A stretch of 38,280 nt of DNA, from contig NZ_NHON01000060.1 in assembly GCF_002195995.1 (NCBI RefSeq), positions 1 through 38,280 on the forward strand. The letters are read 5' to 3'. The notes beneath the pieces were generated by a model. The model saw only the letters and a list, made by a program, of their open reading frames with translations. It was not told the origin of the DNA and searched no databases. Source of the DNA: Inquilinus limosus (GTDB lineage Bacteria; Pseudomonadota; Alphaproteobacteria; DSM-16000; Inquilinaceae). The first letter of the stretch is position 1, and each line of letters starts with the position of its first letter. Position numbers and translations under genes: made by a program. Below, piece by piece: positions 1-9,633 of this stretch.

Positions 1-71
1 GCCAGGTCCACGAAACCCACTCGCCCATCGCACCCCCTTCGCATCTCTCCCCAACGTCCTCACACCACCCC

Positions 72-148
<77 letters not shown>

Positions 149-187
149 CCTTTGTTATAACTCGATCCAAATCGAGGTCTGATCCAG

Positions 188-217
188 AGCCCCGCCCCGA
201 AAAGGCGGGGCTTTCTT
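188..217 (+). terminator. Rho-independent terminator of the tRNA-fMet gene
   Basis: A 9-base-pair stem, AGCCCCGCC (188-196) with GGCGGGGCT (204-212), has a 7-base loop and is followed by TTTCTT. It sits 40 bases after the tRNA and should end its transcript. Confidence 0.85.
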
Positions 218-830
218 CGTTCAGCAGAGCAGTCATGGGAAGGCTAAGCCTGCTCCTAGCGCCGAGGCCAGTGCACGAGTAGCGCACGTCGCGCGCTGTA
301 CCACACCCTCCATGTCAATGCGGTATGGGCTGCGCCCGATAGGGGCGGTTATCGCGCATTGGAAAGAATGTTACGGGCGGCGAAGGGCTGGTGTCGCCGA
401 CACTTGCCGCTACGGCGGACAGGGGCGGGCCGAACGCCAGTGCCAGCACAGGCCGAGACTCCAAGTTGGATCGAGCTCGCTATCGCATGCCGGGGCCATC
501 GTCGTTCCTGCCACATCGCCGGCGCTGAACCTGGAGGCGCGTCCGCAGCTGGTGGGCCGCGAGCTCAAACCCGAGGAGGGCCGCGCGACGCTGACGCGCT
601 GACCTTCGGTGACACCCCGCGACCCATGGTGGAGGCGCCGTCCCGCTCCGGTCATTTGCCGAAACATCGGCTAAAAATCGTCTCGCTTCGTTTGGGTCTT
701 GCGCAGGAATGGGAATCCTGTCTTGCTGGAGTGGCGCGTGGAGTCGAGTCGCCTTTGGTCCAAGCCCGCCCTGAGAGCGGGTGACGCCGGAGGGAAGACG
801 AGACCGGGGAGCGCGTGGTGGGGGAGAGAC
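218..830. other. Gene-free stretch upstream of the Rhs toxin gene
   Basis: About 600 bases separate the tRNA terminator from the toxin start. The short reading frames here do not look like any protein I recognise. The only clear structure is the palindrome at 331-358. A promoter for the toxin operon must lie here or in the last 200 bases, but no convincing -35/-10 pair can be named. Confidence 0.5.
331..358. promoter_or_regulatory. Imperfect palindrome CGATA-N8-TATCG, copy A
   Basis: CGATA (337-341) and TATCG (350-354) form inverted arms around an 8-base spacer. Outer arms TGCG (331-334) and CGCA (355-358) extend the dyad, with two extra bases on the left. The core CGATAGGG.C.GTTATCGC.CAT is nearly the same as copy B at 17939-17962 upstream of gspD. 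It could be an operator shared by the two operons of this locus, or a remnant of transposon ends. Confidence 0.5.
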
Positions 831-3800
831 ATGATGCGGGCGGACGTTCGGTTCGGATCGGGTGCTGTCGTGCGCCCGGCGGGCGGCTTGGTGCGTGCGG
901 TCTCGGTGTCGATGCTGGTGTTGGCCGCCCTGACAGGGCTGCCATCGGCCCGTGCCCAGGAGTCCGCCCCTCTCCCTGACACGGTCGGGCCGGAAACCCT
1001 GGTTCCAACCGGCGAGGCCGGCGAAGCAGACACATCTGCGGCGCCTGAGACCGAGTCCCCCGATGGTACGCCAGAGGCCGTGGCCGAGCCCGAGAGCAGC
1101 GCCGCGACCGATGTCGCCGCAGCCGCCGCCACCCCATCGGACGACCCGGTGACGCAGCAGCTGTCGCTGCCGGCCTTGGCCAACGAACCGCCGCCGGCGT
1201 CTTATAACGGCAGCTACACGACCGTGGTTCCGATCGAGGTCCCGGCGTTCCGTGGCCTCGAGCCGAAGCTGAAGCTGGTTTACGATTCGAGCCTGGGCCA
1301 GAAGTCGGGCGCGCTGTATGCCGGCTTCGTCGGGACCGGCTGGAGGCTCGGCGGGGTCCCGGACATCGTGCGGATGTCGCCGCGCAGGGGCGTGGCCAAT
1401 CTCGAAGGCACCGACGTGTACGCGCTGGACGGGCAAGAGCTGGTGTCCTGCAGCACGCTGTCGGACGCCACTCGGCTGAACACGGCGAGCTGCGCCGCCG
1501 GCGGCACGCACACGACGCGGATTGAGAGCTACCGGAAGATCACCTTCGACGAGGCCAACAACCGGTGGCTGGTCCTGGATCCGGACGGGACGGTGTCGGA
1601 ATTCCGGCTGGTGCAGGCGATCGCGGCCGCCGGCGCGGCGCCTGCGGCCGCCTCGGTGCCCGCTGCTGCCTCGGCCGCGGGCGTCGAGGCGAGCGCGGCG
1701 TTGAATGGCACGTCCGAGGCGCCGGCCGGGGAGGAGGCGGATCCAGATGCGGGCCTCGAGGCCGGGCCAAGCTTGCCGCCGGATACGGGAGAAAGCGGCG
1801 AGCCGGACCCGGAGCTGGAGCTGGTGTCGGATGAGCCTCCCGCCGCCGAGGATACCTGGTCGTTCGACGAGACCCAGGACGCCGAGGCAGCCGATCCGAT
1901 GATCGAGCCGGCCGGTGACCCGGAGGAGGTGCCCGGGACCGAGGCCGGGGCCGCGGTCCCAGTGGAGGCGCAGGCCGTCGCCGCCAATGCGGTCCCGGGG
2001 GACAAGGACTGGGTGGCGCAGAACCGCTATCGCTGGCTGCTGACCCGGGTCATCGACACGCATGGCAACACCGTCACCTACCGGTACTGGTGCTCGGTGG
2101 CGCCGGTCTGCTGGCCGAACTCGATCGACTACAACGGCGTGACCGTGACGTTCGGGCGGTATCATTCTCCCTCCATGCTGCGGACCCGGGCGTCCGGCAG
2201 CGGGCTGGCGCGGCTGGACGCAAGGCTGTGGCGGGTCGAGGTGTCCGTCGGCGGCCAGCCGCAGCGGGCGTATCAGCTGAAATACCAGACCAGCAGCACG
2301 ACCGGCCTGCCGCTGCTGGCCGAGGTGCGGCAGTTCGGCCGGGATTTCCGTGTGCAGCCGGATGGCACGATACAGGGCACATCATTGCCGCCCTGGGTGT
2401 TCCGATACACCCAGAGCATGGTGTCCGACGCGTCGCTCTCGGGGCCGACCCACAACGTCGGCCGGACGGACGATCAGGCCCTGATCTATGCGGATTTCGA
2501 CGGCGACGGGCGGCAGGACGTGCTGCTGGTGCGGACGCGCCAAGTCCAGATCGGAGGGGGGCATGAGGATCCGCTCTACGCCAAGCGGTGCTCGCTATTG
2601 TTGTGGCGGTCTCTGCCCGGCAACGGCCTGGTCGGGGCGACGGTGCCGAGCGACGAGCGACGCTGCGATCCCGGAGCGGAAGAAGACGGACGGGAGGCCG
2701 ACTACAGCTTCCGCACCGGCGACTTCAACGGCGACGGCAAGGCGGACATCGCCCATGTGGCGGGCCGCACCATCACCGTGTGGCTGTCGGGCTGGGACGG
2801 GTCGGCGCCGAACTGGAGGGAATACCAATTCGGGATCGCCGATCCGGAACGGCCGTGCGATCGGGACGGCAGCTGCGACCCATGGGACCGGGTGTCGGGC
2901 AAAGACGTGGCTCTGGCCGACATCGACGGCGACGGGCGAGTGGAGTTCTTCGTCACGGGCCGGAACAACCCGGTTTACCCGTTCGTGAAGAAGAAGGTCT
3001 ATTTCTGGTCCGGCAGCGGCTTTCCGTCGACGGGCTACGGCGGCGACATCCCGGACAATCACGCCATGGTGGCGTCGCTGGATCTGAACGGGAACGGCCG
3101 GGAGGACATCCTGGCCGGGACGGACGGGGCGCCTGGAACCTACAACCCGGACTACCGGCTGTACGAGCGCCGCGACGGCAGCCGGTTCAATCTACAGGAA
3201 GTGTCGAACGACGTGCTGCCAAACGGGTTCGGCCGGCAGCCGGCGAGCTATGCGATCGGGGACATCAACGGGGACGGGGCCTCGGACTTCGCCCAGATGA
3301 TCGCCCAGGGCTCGACGACGCAGTTCCGGGTCTATCTGTCGGCCGGCGGGCGGCTGGTTCATCAGGCGACGGTCGACGCCGGCGGCCGGTGCAGCCAGAT
3401 CGACCAAAAGGGTTGCAGCCTGTTCGCCGGGGATTTCGACGGAGACGGCCGCAGCGACATCCTGATGGCCGGGCTGATGAAGAACCCGAACGACCCGCTC
3501 GACGGCTCGAAGACCGCGCGGATCATGCTGTCGCGGGAGGGTGGCAGCTGGGTGCAGGTCCCGGTGGACCTGGACAAGATCAAGGGTGTCGCGGACTTCA
3601 ACGGCGACGGCAAGGCCGACATCTTCCAAGTAATGGACGACGGGTTCTCGATCAAGTACTCGTCAGGCGTGACGCCGGACCTGTTGAGCTGGACCCAAAC
3701 CCCGATCGGCGCGCGGAGCGCGATCGGCTACAGGCCGTCCACGGACTATGGCAACACGAATCTGCCCTTCGTGCTGCAGGTCGTCACCTGGGTGACGCGG

Positions 3801-6800
3801 ACGGACGGCGTCAGCGGGCATGCCACGACGCGCTTCCGCTACCGCGGCGGGGTGTGGCATGCGGCGGAAAGGCGGTTCCTGGGTTTTGCCAATGTCTTTG
3901 TCACGCGGCCTGCGGGCGAAACGGGGCCGGCCCCCGGCATCCAATATGAGTTCAGGCAGAGCCTGGCGTCGGCGGGCAAGCCGCAACGGATCCGCTATCA
4001 CGCCGGGCCCAACGGCTATACGGCGGTGCTGCGCGAGGAGCGCGAGGGCTACGCCGAACGGAACACGGTGCCCTACCGGTCGTGGAACACAGCGAGCGCG
4101 ACCGATCTGGTGGTGGCGAGCGGCGCCCGCCACACCAGCCGGACCGAACGGAGCTTCGACATCTGGGGCAACGTCACGCGTCTGGTGGAACAAGGGCTGT
4201 CCGATCCCGGCAATTCGGCAGCAGGCGCCGACGACCGGGTCACCCTGACCGGCTACTATCCCAACAAGGAGCGATACATCGTCAGCCTGCCGGCATCCAG
4301 GAAGCTGCAGGCCGCCGGCGGCACACAGCTGCGCCAGACGCTGTTCCTGTATGACGGCGCGACCGACTACTGGGCCCCGCCCGCAAAGGGCGACATGACG
4401 TCGGAGTTGCGCTGGCTGCGCCAGCCGTCCGGCACCGAGGGCTGGGTACGGCGGCGTTTCGCCTATGACGGCTGGGGCAACCGGACGGCGGAGGCCATGA
4501 CGGTCGGTCCCCAGGAGATCCGCACCGATACCACCTACGACCCCGTCTTCCATCTCTATCCGGCGCAGGTGGTGAAGCGGGTGGGGGATGCGGCCTCTTC
4601 GCAGGACCATGTCACCCGGGCCAGCATTGACCCGGTGTGCCTGAAACCGCAGACCACGACCGATGTGAACGGGCAGGTCTCGACCTGGACCTATGACGCG
4701 CTGTGCCGCGCGACCCAGGTCGACAAGCCGGGCGACGACTATCAGAAATGGCTGTACCTGGGCATCGGCGACCCGGTAACTCAGAAGGTGGAAGTCCGGA
4801 TGCCGGGTCCGGCCTGGGGCATCTATGTCGGCGCACAGCAGCAGTTCGACGGCTTCGGCCGCATCCGGCACACCTACACCACGGCCCCCGACGGCACCGA
4901 GTCCAAGATCATCATCGTCGTCGGCAAGGAGTATGATGCTCGCGGCAATCTGATCGCCGAGACGGTGCCGTATTACCCCGGGGACCCTGCACCTCGGACA
5001 AGCTATCGTTTCGATGCGTTGGACCGGCAGGTGCAGAAGATCCTGCCGGACGGGCAGACCTATCGCACGGAATACGGCGCCAACTTCACCTCGGACCCGT
5101 TCGACTACCGCTGGGAGGCGGTGTACGACCCGACGGGGCGAAAGATTTCGGCCACGCGCTACGACGCCTTCGGCCGGGTACGGGCGGGCGAGCAATGGAA
5201 GGACAATGGCACAGTCGCCCCGACAATACTGACCTGGGATGCCGCGGATCAGCTGGTGTTGGTCACGGACCCGCATCCGACGGAGTCCGGATGGGCGGGA
5301 GCGACCTGGCGCTACGGCTACGACACGCTGGGGCGGCGGATCTCGGTGTCGGACCCGGATCTCGGCGCCTCGACCTACCGGTACGACATCGCCGATCGGC
5401 TGGTGCAGCAGACCGATGCGCGGAAGACGGTGACCAGCTTCGCTTACGACGCCCTGAGCCGGGTGACGCGCAAGCGGGTGCGGCTGAAGGAGCAGCCGAC
5501 CGACGGTGGCGAGGTGACGGACTACTTCTATGATGGCGGTCCGGCAGGCACTGCCAACCGAGGGCAATTGGTGCGGCAGGTGAACGGGTTCGGCCGCCTG
5601 TGCACCGACTACGACGTGGCGGGCCGGCTGGTGAATCAACGTTGGACGGTGTGGCAGACGGGCGCGGACACGACGACGAACTGCAGCCAGCCGGATCCGG
5701 GCGGGACCCTCACGGCCTCTACGGCGTACGACCGCGGCGGTCGCGTTCTGGGCCGGAAATACCCGGATGGCGACGTGGTCGGCCAATACGGCGACGCCGG
5801 CAGCCCGTTCACCTATGACGGTGCGGGGCGGCTGAAGTCGATCCCGGACCTGATCCTGGGGATCGCCTACGACGCGGCGGGCAGGCCGACGGTGCGGCGC
5901 TATGCCAACAACGTGACCACGCTCGACGATTACGACCCGGAGCGGGGCTGGCTGCTGCGGCGCTTCACCACGGTCGGGCCGGCGGAGGACCAGGCCCGGA
6001 TGAAGGCCTGGTACACCTACGATGCGGTGCTCGGCCTGATGAAGGCGGCGACCATCACGGTGCGGCAGCCCGAGCACTGGAGCTACGGCTATGACGGGCT
6101 GTTCCGGCTGATCACGGCGAACAACGCCGACGATACGGGGCGGAGCAAGAGCTTCACCTACGACCTGGCCGGCAACATGACGATGCAGTCCAATGTCGGT
6201 TGGTACGAATACCCGGCGCCGACGGGCCCGCGGCCGCACACGCCGACCTGCATCCGCAACGCCACGAGTTGCTCGGAGCAATCGCTCCTGCGCTACGACG
6301 ATGCCGGGAACATGACCAGGGGTCGCGCTCGGGAGATCAAATGGGACGGAGAAAACCGCCCCGAAGAGGTAACCACGGGAGGCAGGACGACGCGGTTCTA
6401 TTACGGCCCGGACGGGACGCGATGGATGAAGAGCACGCCGCCGCCGGCGAACACGTCCTGCCCGCCAACGGATCTGGTCACGAAGATCTACTCCTTCGGC
6501 CCCGATATCGAGCGGAAGGTGGGTCTGGCCTGCACCGGGACGGCGTGGAGCACGTCGGTCGAGTGGACGAAGTACCCGCATGCGGATGTGAAGCGGGTGG
6601 GCGACGGCGCGGGGTCGGTAACTTATTACCTGCACCGGGACGGGCTGGACTCGATCCGGGTGGTGACCGACAGCGCCGGCTGGTTCGAGGAGTGGTCGAC
6701 CTACTCGCCCTATGGCGACCGGGCGCAGACGCTGCCGGACTTCTCGGAAACCAAGGAGACGAAGGGCTACATCGGCGAGCGTGAGGACCCCGAGGTGGGC

Positions 6801-7601
6801 CTGGTCTACCTCAACGCCCGCTACTACGACCCCGAGATCGGCCGCTTCATCTCGCCGGATTGGTGGGATCCGAACAATCCGGGGGTGGGGACCAACCGGT
6901 ATGCGTATGCATCCAATGATCCCATCAACGGTAGTGATCCGAACGGACATCAGTGGGCCGCCGCAGCTGATGCCGCGGATCGTATGCCGAGTGGAGATGC
7001 CGCGGGGCTCCAAGCACAAGCAGCTATGGAAGCAGAAGCTGAACGGCAGAGAGCTGAGCAGGAGCGACGAGACGCGGCTGATCGCCTGTTTCGAAGCGGC
7101 GCGGCAGAATCAACGATGTCTCCAACGGACTTCATTGGTGGAGGACTCGTTCTCGGAGGCCTCAGATTGGGTGGCCGCCTCTTAGGGAAGGCCGCTGTCA
7201 ATGAGGCCGGAAGCGTCTCAGGCGGCTGGTTGGGAGGTTCAGTAGCAAATGTGCCGCGGAGTCTCGGCGCTGCAGCAACGCCTGTCACGGGAAAAGTGCT
7301 ATCATTTGAGAGAAGATCGGTGCAGAAGGCATTTTCAGAACATAAAAAAGATTTCGGGCTCGATGGCAATTGGAATTCCACGAAGGCGGCAGAACTGGAA
7401 GAAAAGGTGACGGCGTTTATAAATAGTCCGGGCGTACAAAGAATCGAAGGAAAGTACAGAGGTCAGCCAGGTTTTGCGCATCACGTGGATCCATCAACGG
7501 GCCTAAATGTCGTAGAAGGTCCGGCCGGAAATTTTGTGACCGGGTTTACACTCGGCCCAAGGCAGCTTAATGACGTGCTAACTCATGGTATTCTCTGGTA
7601 G
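831..7601 (+). CDS. Sec-exported SpvB/FG-GAP/Rhs polymorphic toxin with colicin D-like tip
   Basis: Predicted large secreted toxin of 2256 residues. The ATG at 831 is chosen because GGGGAGAG (821-828) precedes it and a signal peptide follows (hydrophobic core about residues 22-38, ending ARAQ). An earlier in-frame TTG at 699 lacks these features. Domains in order: acidic Ala/Pro stretch; SpvB-like domain from about residue 105, interrupted at about 265-390 by a low-complexity Ala/Glu/Pro insert; seven FG-GAP-like repeats (DFDGDGRQD, DFNGDGKAD and similar) at about 550-930; a TcdB-middle-like part; many YD/RHS repeats at about 1200-1990; and an RHS core with YLNARYYDPEIGRFISPD near residue 1992, closing at DPNGH. 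The variable tip (about 2042-2256) ends in a domain resembling the colicin D tRNase family: SEHKKDFGLDGN, then YRGQPGFAHHVDPSTGL. GC drops in the tip, as expected for exchangeable toxin cassettes. Colicin D cuts tRNA-Arg anticodon loops; activity here is inferred. Confidence 0.9.
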   Translation: MMRADVRFGSGAVVRPAGGLVRAVSVSMLVLAALTGLPSARAQESAPLPDTVGPETLVPTGEAGEADTSAAPETESPDGTPEAVAEPESSAATDVAAAAATPSDDPVTQQLSLPALANEPPPASYNGSYTTVVPIEVPAFRGLEPKLKLVYDSSLGQKSGALYAGFVGTGWRLGGVPDIVRMSPRRGVANLEGTDVYALDGQELVSCSTLSDATRLNTASCAAGGTHTTRIESYRKITFDEANNRWLVLDPDGTVSEFRLVQAIAAAGAAPAAASVPAAASAAGVEASAALNGTSEAPAGEEADPDAGLEAGPSLPPDTGESGEPDPELELVSDEPPAAEDTWSFDETQDAEAADPMIEPAGDPEEVPGTEAGAAVPVEAQAVAANAVPGDKDWVAQNRYRWLLTRVIDTHGNTVTYRYWCSVAPVCWPNSIDYNGVTVTFGRYHSPSMLRTRASGSGLARLDARLWRVEVSVGGQPQRAYQLKYQTSSTTGLPLLAEVRQFGRDFRVQPDGTIQGTSLPPWVFRYTQSMVSDASLSGPTHNVGRTDDQALIYADFDGDGRQDVLLVRTRQVQIGGGHEDPLYAKRCSLLLWRSLPGNGLVGATVPSDERRCDPGAEEDGREADYSFRTGDFNGDGKADIAHVAGRTITVWLSGWDGSAPNWREYQFGIADPERPCDRDGSCDPWDRVSGKDVALADIDGDGRVEFFVTGRNNPVYPFVKKKVYFWSGSGFPSTGYGGDIPDNHAMVASLDLNGNGREDILAGTDGAPGTYNPDYRLYERRDGSRFNLQEVSNDVLPNGFGRQPASYAIGDINGDGASDFAQMIAQGSTTQFRVYLSAGGRLVHQATVDAGGRCSQIDQKGCSLFAGDFDGDGRSDILMAGLMKNPNDPLDGSKTARIMLSREGGSWVQVPVDLDKIKGVADFNGDGKADIFQVMDDGFSIKYSSGVTPDLLSWTQTPIGARSAIGYRPSTDYGNTNLPFVLQVVTWVTRTDGVSGHATTRFRYRGGVWHAAERRFLGFANVFVTRPAGETGPAPGIQYEFRQSLASAGKPQRIRYHAGPNGYTAVLREEREGYAERNTVPYRSWNTASATDLVVASGARHTSRTERSFDIWGNVTRLVEQGLSDPGNSAAGADDRVTLTGYYPNKERYIVSLPASRKLQAAGGTQLRQTLFLYDGATDYWAPPAKGDMTSELRWLRQPSGTEGWVRRRFAYDGWGNRTAEAMTVGPQEIRTDTTYDPVFHLYPAQVVKRVGDAASSQDHVTRASIDPVCLKPQTTTDVNGQVSTWTYDALCRATQVDKPGDDYQKWLYLGIGDPVTQKVEVRMPGPAWGIYVGAQQQFDGFGRIRHTYTTAPDGTESKIIIVVGKEYDARGNLIAETVPYYPGDPAPRTSYRFDALDRQVQKILPDGQTYRTEYGANFTSDPFDYRWEAVYDPTGRKISATRYDAFGRVRAGEQWKDNGTVAPTILTWDAADQLVLVTDPHPTESGWAGATWRYGYDTLGRRISVSDPDLGASTYRYDIADRLVQQTDARKTVTSFAYDALSRVTRKRVRLKEQPTDGGEVTDYFYDGGPAGTANRGQLVRQVNGFGRLCTDYDVAGRLVNQRWTVWQTGADTTTNCSQPDPGGTLTASTAYDRGGRVLGRKYPDGDVVGQYGDAGSPFTYDGAGRLKSIPDLILGIAYDAAGRPTVRRYANNVTTLDDYDPERGWLLRRFTTVGPAEDQARMKAWYTYDAVLGLMKAATITVRQPEHWSYGYDGLFRLITANNADDTGRSKSFTYDLAGNMTMQSNVGWYEYPAPTGPRPHTPTCIRNATSCSEQSLLRYDDAGNMTRGRAREIKWDGENRPEEVTTGGRTTRFYYGPDGTRWMKSTPPPANTSCPPTDLVTKIYSFGPDIERKVGLACTGTAWSTSVEWTKYPHADVKRVGDGAGSVTYYLHRDGLDSIRVVTDSAGWFEEWSTYSPYGDRAQTLPDFSETKETKGYIGEREDPEVGLVYLNARYYDPEIGRFISPDWWDPNNPGVGTNRYAYASNDPINGSDPNGHQWAAAADAADRMPSGDAAGLQAQAAMEAEAERQRAEQERRDAADRLFRSGAAESTMSPTDFIGGGLVLGGLRLGGRLLGKAAVNEAGSVSGGWLGGSVANVPRSLGAAATPVTGKVLSFERRSVQKAFSEHKKDFGLDGNWNSTKAAELEEKVTAFINSPGVQRIEGKYRGQPGFAHHVDPSTGLNVVEGPAGNFVTGFTLGPRQLNDVLTHGILW

Positions 7602-7609
7602 GATGAATC

Positions 7610-7846
7610 ATGGAACAGAAAGACATTACTATCACGCTCAGTCCAGCTGAAGCGTTGGTGTTGTTTGAGTGGCTTGCTCGAACCGACGCCGCTCAGAGCC
7701 TTCCTACGGAGCACCCCGCGGAAACAAGGGCGTTGTGGCGCCTTGAGGGCAAGCTCCAGAAGCAGATCGGCGTATTATTTTCGAACGAATACGGGAATGC
7801 TCTTGAAGAGGCGCGATCTGAGTTGCTTCGACTTTATGGGGAGTAG
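7610..7846 (+). CDS. Candidate immunity protein for the colicin D-like toxin tip
   Basis: A 78-residue acidic protein that starts 8 bases after the toxin stop, with a TAGGATG ribosome-binding stretch. It is predicted mostly helical (ITLSPAEALVLFEWLAR, then ALWRLEGKLQKQIGVLF). It has no signal peptide, so it would act in the cytoplasm, where a tRNase immunity protein is needed. Small helical immunity proteins are typical partners of colicin D, which fits but is not proof. Its lower GC matches the toxin tip rather than the secretion genes after it. The role is inferred mainly from position directly after a polymorphic toxin gene. Confidence 0.7.
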   Translation: MEQKDITITLSPAEALVLFEWLARTDAAQSLPTEHPAETRALWRLEGKLQKQIGVLFSNEYGNALEEARSELLRLYGE

Positions 7847-8023
7847 CCAGATAGCTTGTCTCCCGCTCAGTGGCGGAAGAGTTCCGGTGACACAGGACTG
7901 TTAACGGTTCGTCCACGCTTCGTCGGCATCGGCGATGGCCCTAAACACTTGTGTCATCATGCGACTTCTATGGGGGAGGGCGCGGCGTTCGCGCCAATGC
8001 GCGCAGTTCTTAAGAGCCAAATT

Positions 8024-9070
8024 ATGATGCAGCCCTCGCCCTTCCGCCTGATCCGCCGAACTTTGGGCCGCTTCCTCTCCTGGTGGTTCGGCGAGTTGGA
8101 GGGTTTCCTGCCCGAGCGGCTGACGGGGACGGTCGGCCCGCGCCACCATTTGCCGGTTGCCAAGCCAACCGGCCATGGCTGGGTGGTGGAAGTCGGAGCC
8201 AGGGTCCAGAACCTGGCCGACTGGGCTGTGCGGAACCGGCGGAGTCCGGTCGTCTTGCACCTGCCGCCCGAGGCCGGCCTGTCCCGTGAGCTCACGCTTC
8301 CCACGACGGCGACGTCGTCCCTACCGCATCTCCTGCGCCGGGAGATGGACCGGCTGATGCCCTGGCCGGGCGACCGGGTGTGGCTTGCCGCCCAGGTACT
8401 GCACCGCGTCGAGGGCGGGCGCAAGATCGAGGCCGAGCTGACCGTGGTGCCGGACGCCGCGGTTGAGCCGGCCCGGCGCGCCCTGGCTGGCCTCGACGTG
8501 CTGATCGCGGCGGTAGAGTTGGACGGTCCCGGCGGCAAGCGCATCCTGCTGCCGCCCGGGGAGGACCGCGCTGCCACGGGGCGTCGCCGGCTGCGGCGCG
8601 CGGCGCTGGCCATCGCCGCGCTGTTCGCCGTGGCGGTGGTCGGCACCGGCGGGTGGATCGGCTGGCAGGGCTGGCAGCGCGGCCAGGAGATCGCGGCGCT
8701 GCAGGGCCGGGTCGCGTCGGCGCGGCCGGCGGCGGAGGAGGTGCGGCAGCTGCGGCAGGAGATCGCCGAGCTGTCCGACAGCCGGCGCTTCATCGCCGAC
8801 AAGCGCCGCACCGTCCCAGCCGCCTCGATCGTGCTCGAATCGGTCAGCCGGCTGCTGCCCGACGATGTCTGGCTCTCTGACCTGTCGATCTCGGATGCAT
8901 CGTTGCGGGCCGGCGGCAGCGCCGCCGACGCCTCCGCCCTGATCGGGGTCTTCGAAGGCTCGGGCCGGTTCGCCGACGCCCGCTTCCTGGCCCCGAGCAC
9001 GCGCGATCGCGAGACCGGGCGCGACCGGTTCAGCGTCGGCGCCCGCATCCAGCCGCGGCTGGAGCCCTGA
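8024..9070 (+). CDS. gspL: Type II secretion GspL/PilN-like inner-membrane platform protein
   Basis: 348 residues. GspL links the cytoplasmic ATPase GspE to the inner-membrane platform. An N-terminal cytoplasmic part of about 185 residues is followed by a single membrane segment at about 190-215 (Ala/Val/Gly rich), a short coiled coil (EEVRQLRQEIAELSD) and a periplasmic ferredoxin-like PilN/GspL C-terminal domain. It is a little shorter than classical GspL (about 400). The ATG at 8024 follows AAGAG at 8012-8016; an in-frame ATG at 7997 is possible. It heads a tight run gspL-M-C/N-E-F-K, with 2 bases between it and gspM. The 177 bases separating it from the immunity gene may carry a promoter. 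Confidence 0.82.
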   Translation: MMQPSPFRLIRRTLGRFLSWWFGELEGFLPERLTGTVGPRHHLPVAKPTGHGWVVEVGARVQNLADWAVRNRRSPVVLHLPPEAGLSRELTLPTTATSSLPHLLRREMDRLMPWPGDRVWLAAQVLHRVEGGRKIEAELTVVPDAAVEPARRALAGLDVLIAAVELDGPGGKRILLPPGEDRAATGRRRLRRAALAIAALFAVAVVGTGGWIGWQGWQRGQEIAALQGRVASARPAAEEVRQLRQEIAELSDSRRFIADKRRTVPAASIVLESVSRLLPDDVWLSDLSISDASLRAGGSAADASALIGVFEGSGRFADARFLAPSTRDRETGRDRFSVGARIQPRLEP

Positions 9071-9072
9071 CC

Positions 9073-9633
9073 ATGGGATCGCTCCGCCTCCCCACCCGCT
9101 GGCTGGCCCTCGCTTTGCTGATCGCCCTGGTCGCGATCCCGCTGGCCGGGCTCGGCGTCATGCTCTCCGGCCTGTGGCGGGCCGATGCCGAGGCGGCGGT
9201 GCTGGCCGACACCGCGTCGCGGTTCGAGGCGGTCGCAGCGGCGCGGCCGGACCTCACGGCCCGGCGGGATGCGCTCAAGGCCGGGCTCGGGCGGGGCGAG
9301 CATTTCCTCGGCGGTGCCAGCGCCGCGATCAGCGGCGCCGAACTGCAGCGCCTGGTCGGCGAGGTCGCCGCCCAGTCCGAGGCGCAGATCGACAACATGC
9401 TGGTGCTGCCGGCGCGGGCCGAGGGGGCGTATCAGCGCATCGGGCTGCGGGTGTCGCTGTCGACCCGCATCGGGCCGCTGCAGCGCATCCTCTACGCGCT
9501 CGAGGCCGGGCAGCCGAGCCTGTTCGTCGACGCGCTGCAGATCCGGACTGAGGACCGCGAGGCCGCGGATCCCGTGCTCTCGGTCAATCTCGACATCTAC
9601 GGCTACCGGTCGGGGGCGGGAGGCGCGATGTGA
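9073..9633 (+). CDS. gspM: Type II secretion GspM-like protein
   Basis: 186 residues with one N-terminal membrane anchor (WLALALLIALVAIPLAGLGV, about residues 9-28), then a helical stretch and a small periplasmic domain ending LSVNLDIYGYRSG. The layout matches the short GspM subtype found in Xps-like systems, which partners GspL in the inner membrane. It starts 2 bases after gspL and overlaps the next gene by 4 bases (GTGA). Sequence conservation in GspM is low, so the call leans on topology and gene order. Confidence 0.82.
   Translation: MGSLRLPTRWLALALLIALVAIPLAGLGVMLSGLWRADAEAAVLADTASRFEAVAAARPDLTARRDALKAGLGRGEHFLGGASAAISGAELQRLVGEVAAQSEAQIDNMLVLPARAEGAYQRIGLRVSLSTRIGPLQRILYALEAGQPSLFVDALQIRTEDREAADPVLSVNLDIYGYRSGAGGAM

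Noticed and set aside
480-2165. Long minus-strand frame of 561 codons opposite the toxin gene
   Set aside because: Arg/Gly-rich composition typical of the antisense of GC-rich genes; it overlaps the well-supported SpvB/Rhs gene.
3663-7019. Minus-strand frame of 1118 codons under the Rhs repeats
   Set aside because: No domain pattern, extreme Arg content, fully inside the Rhs gene; a codon-bias shadow.
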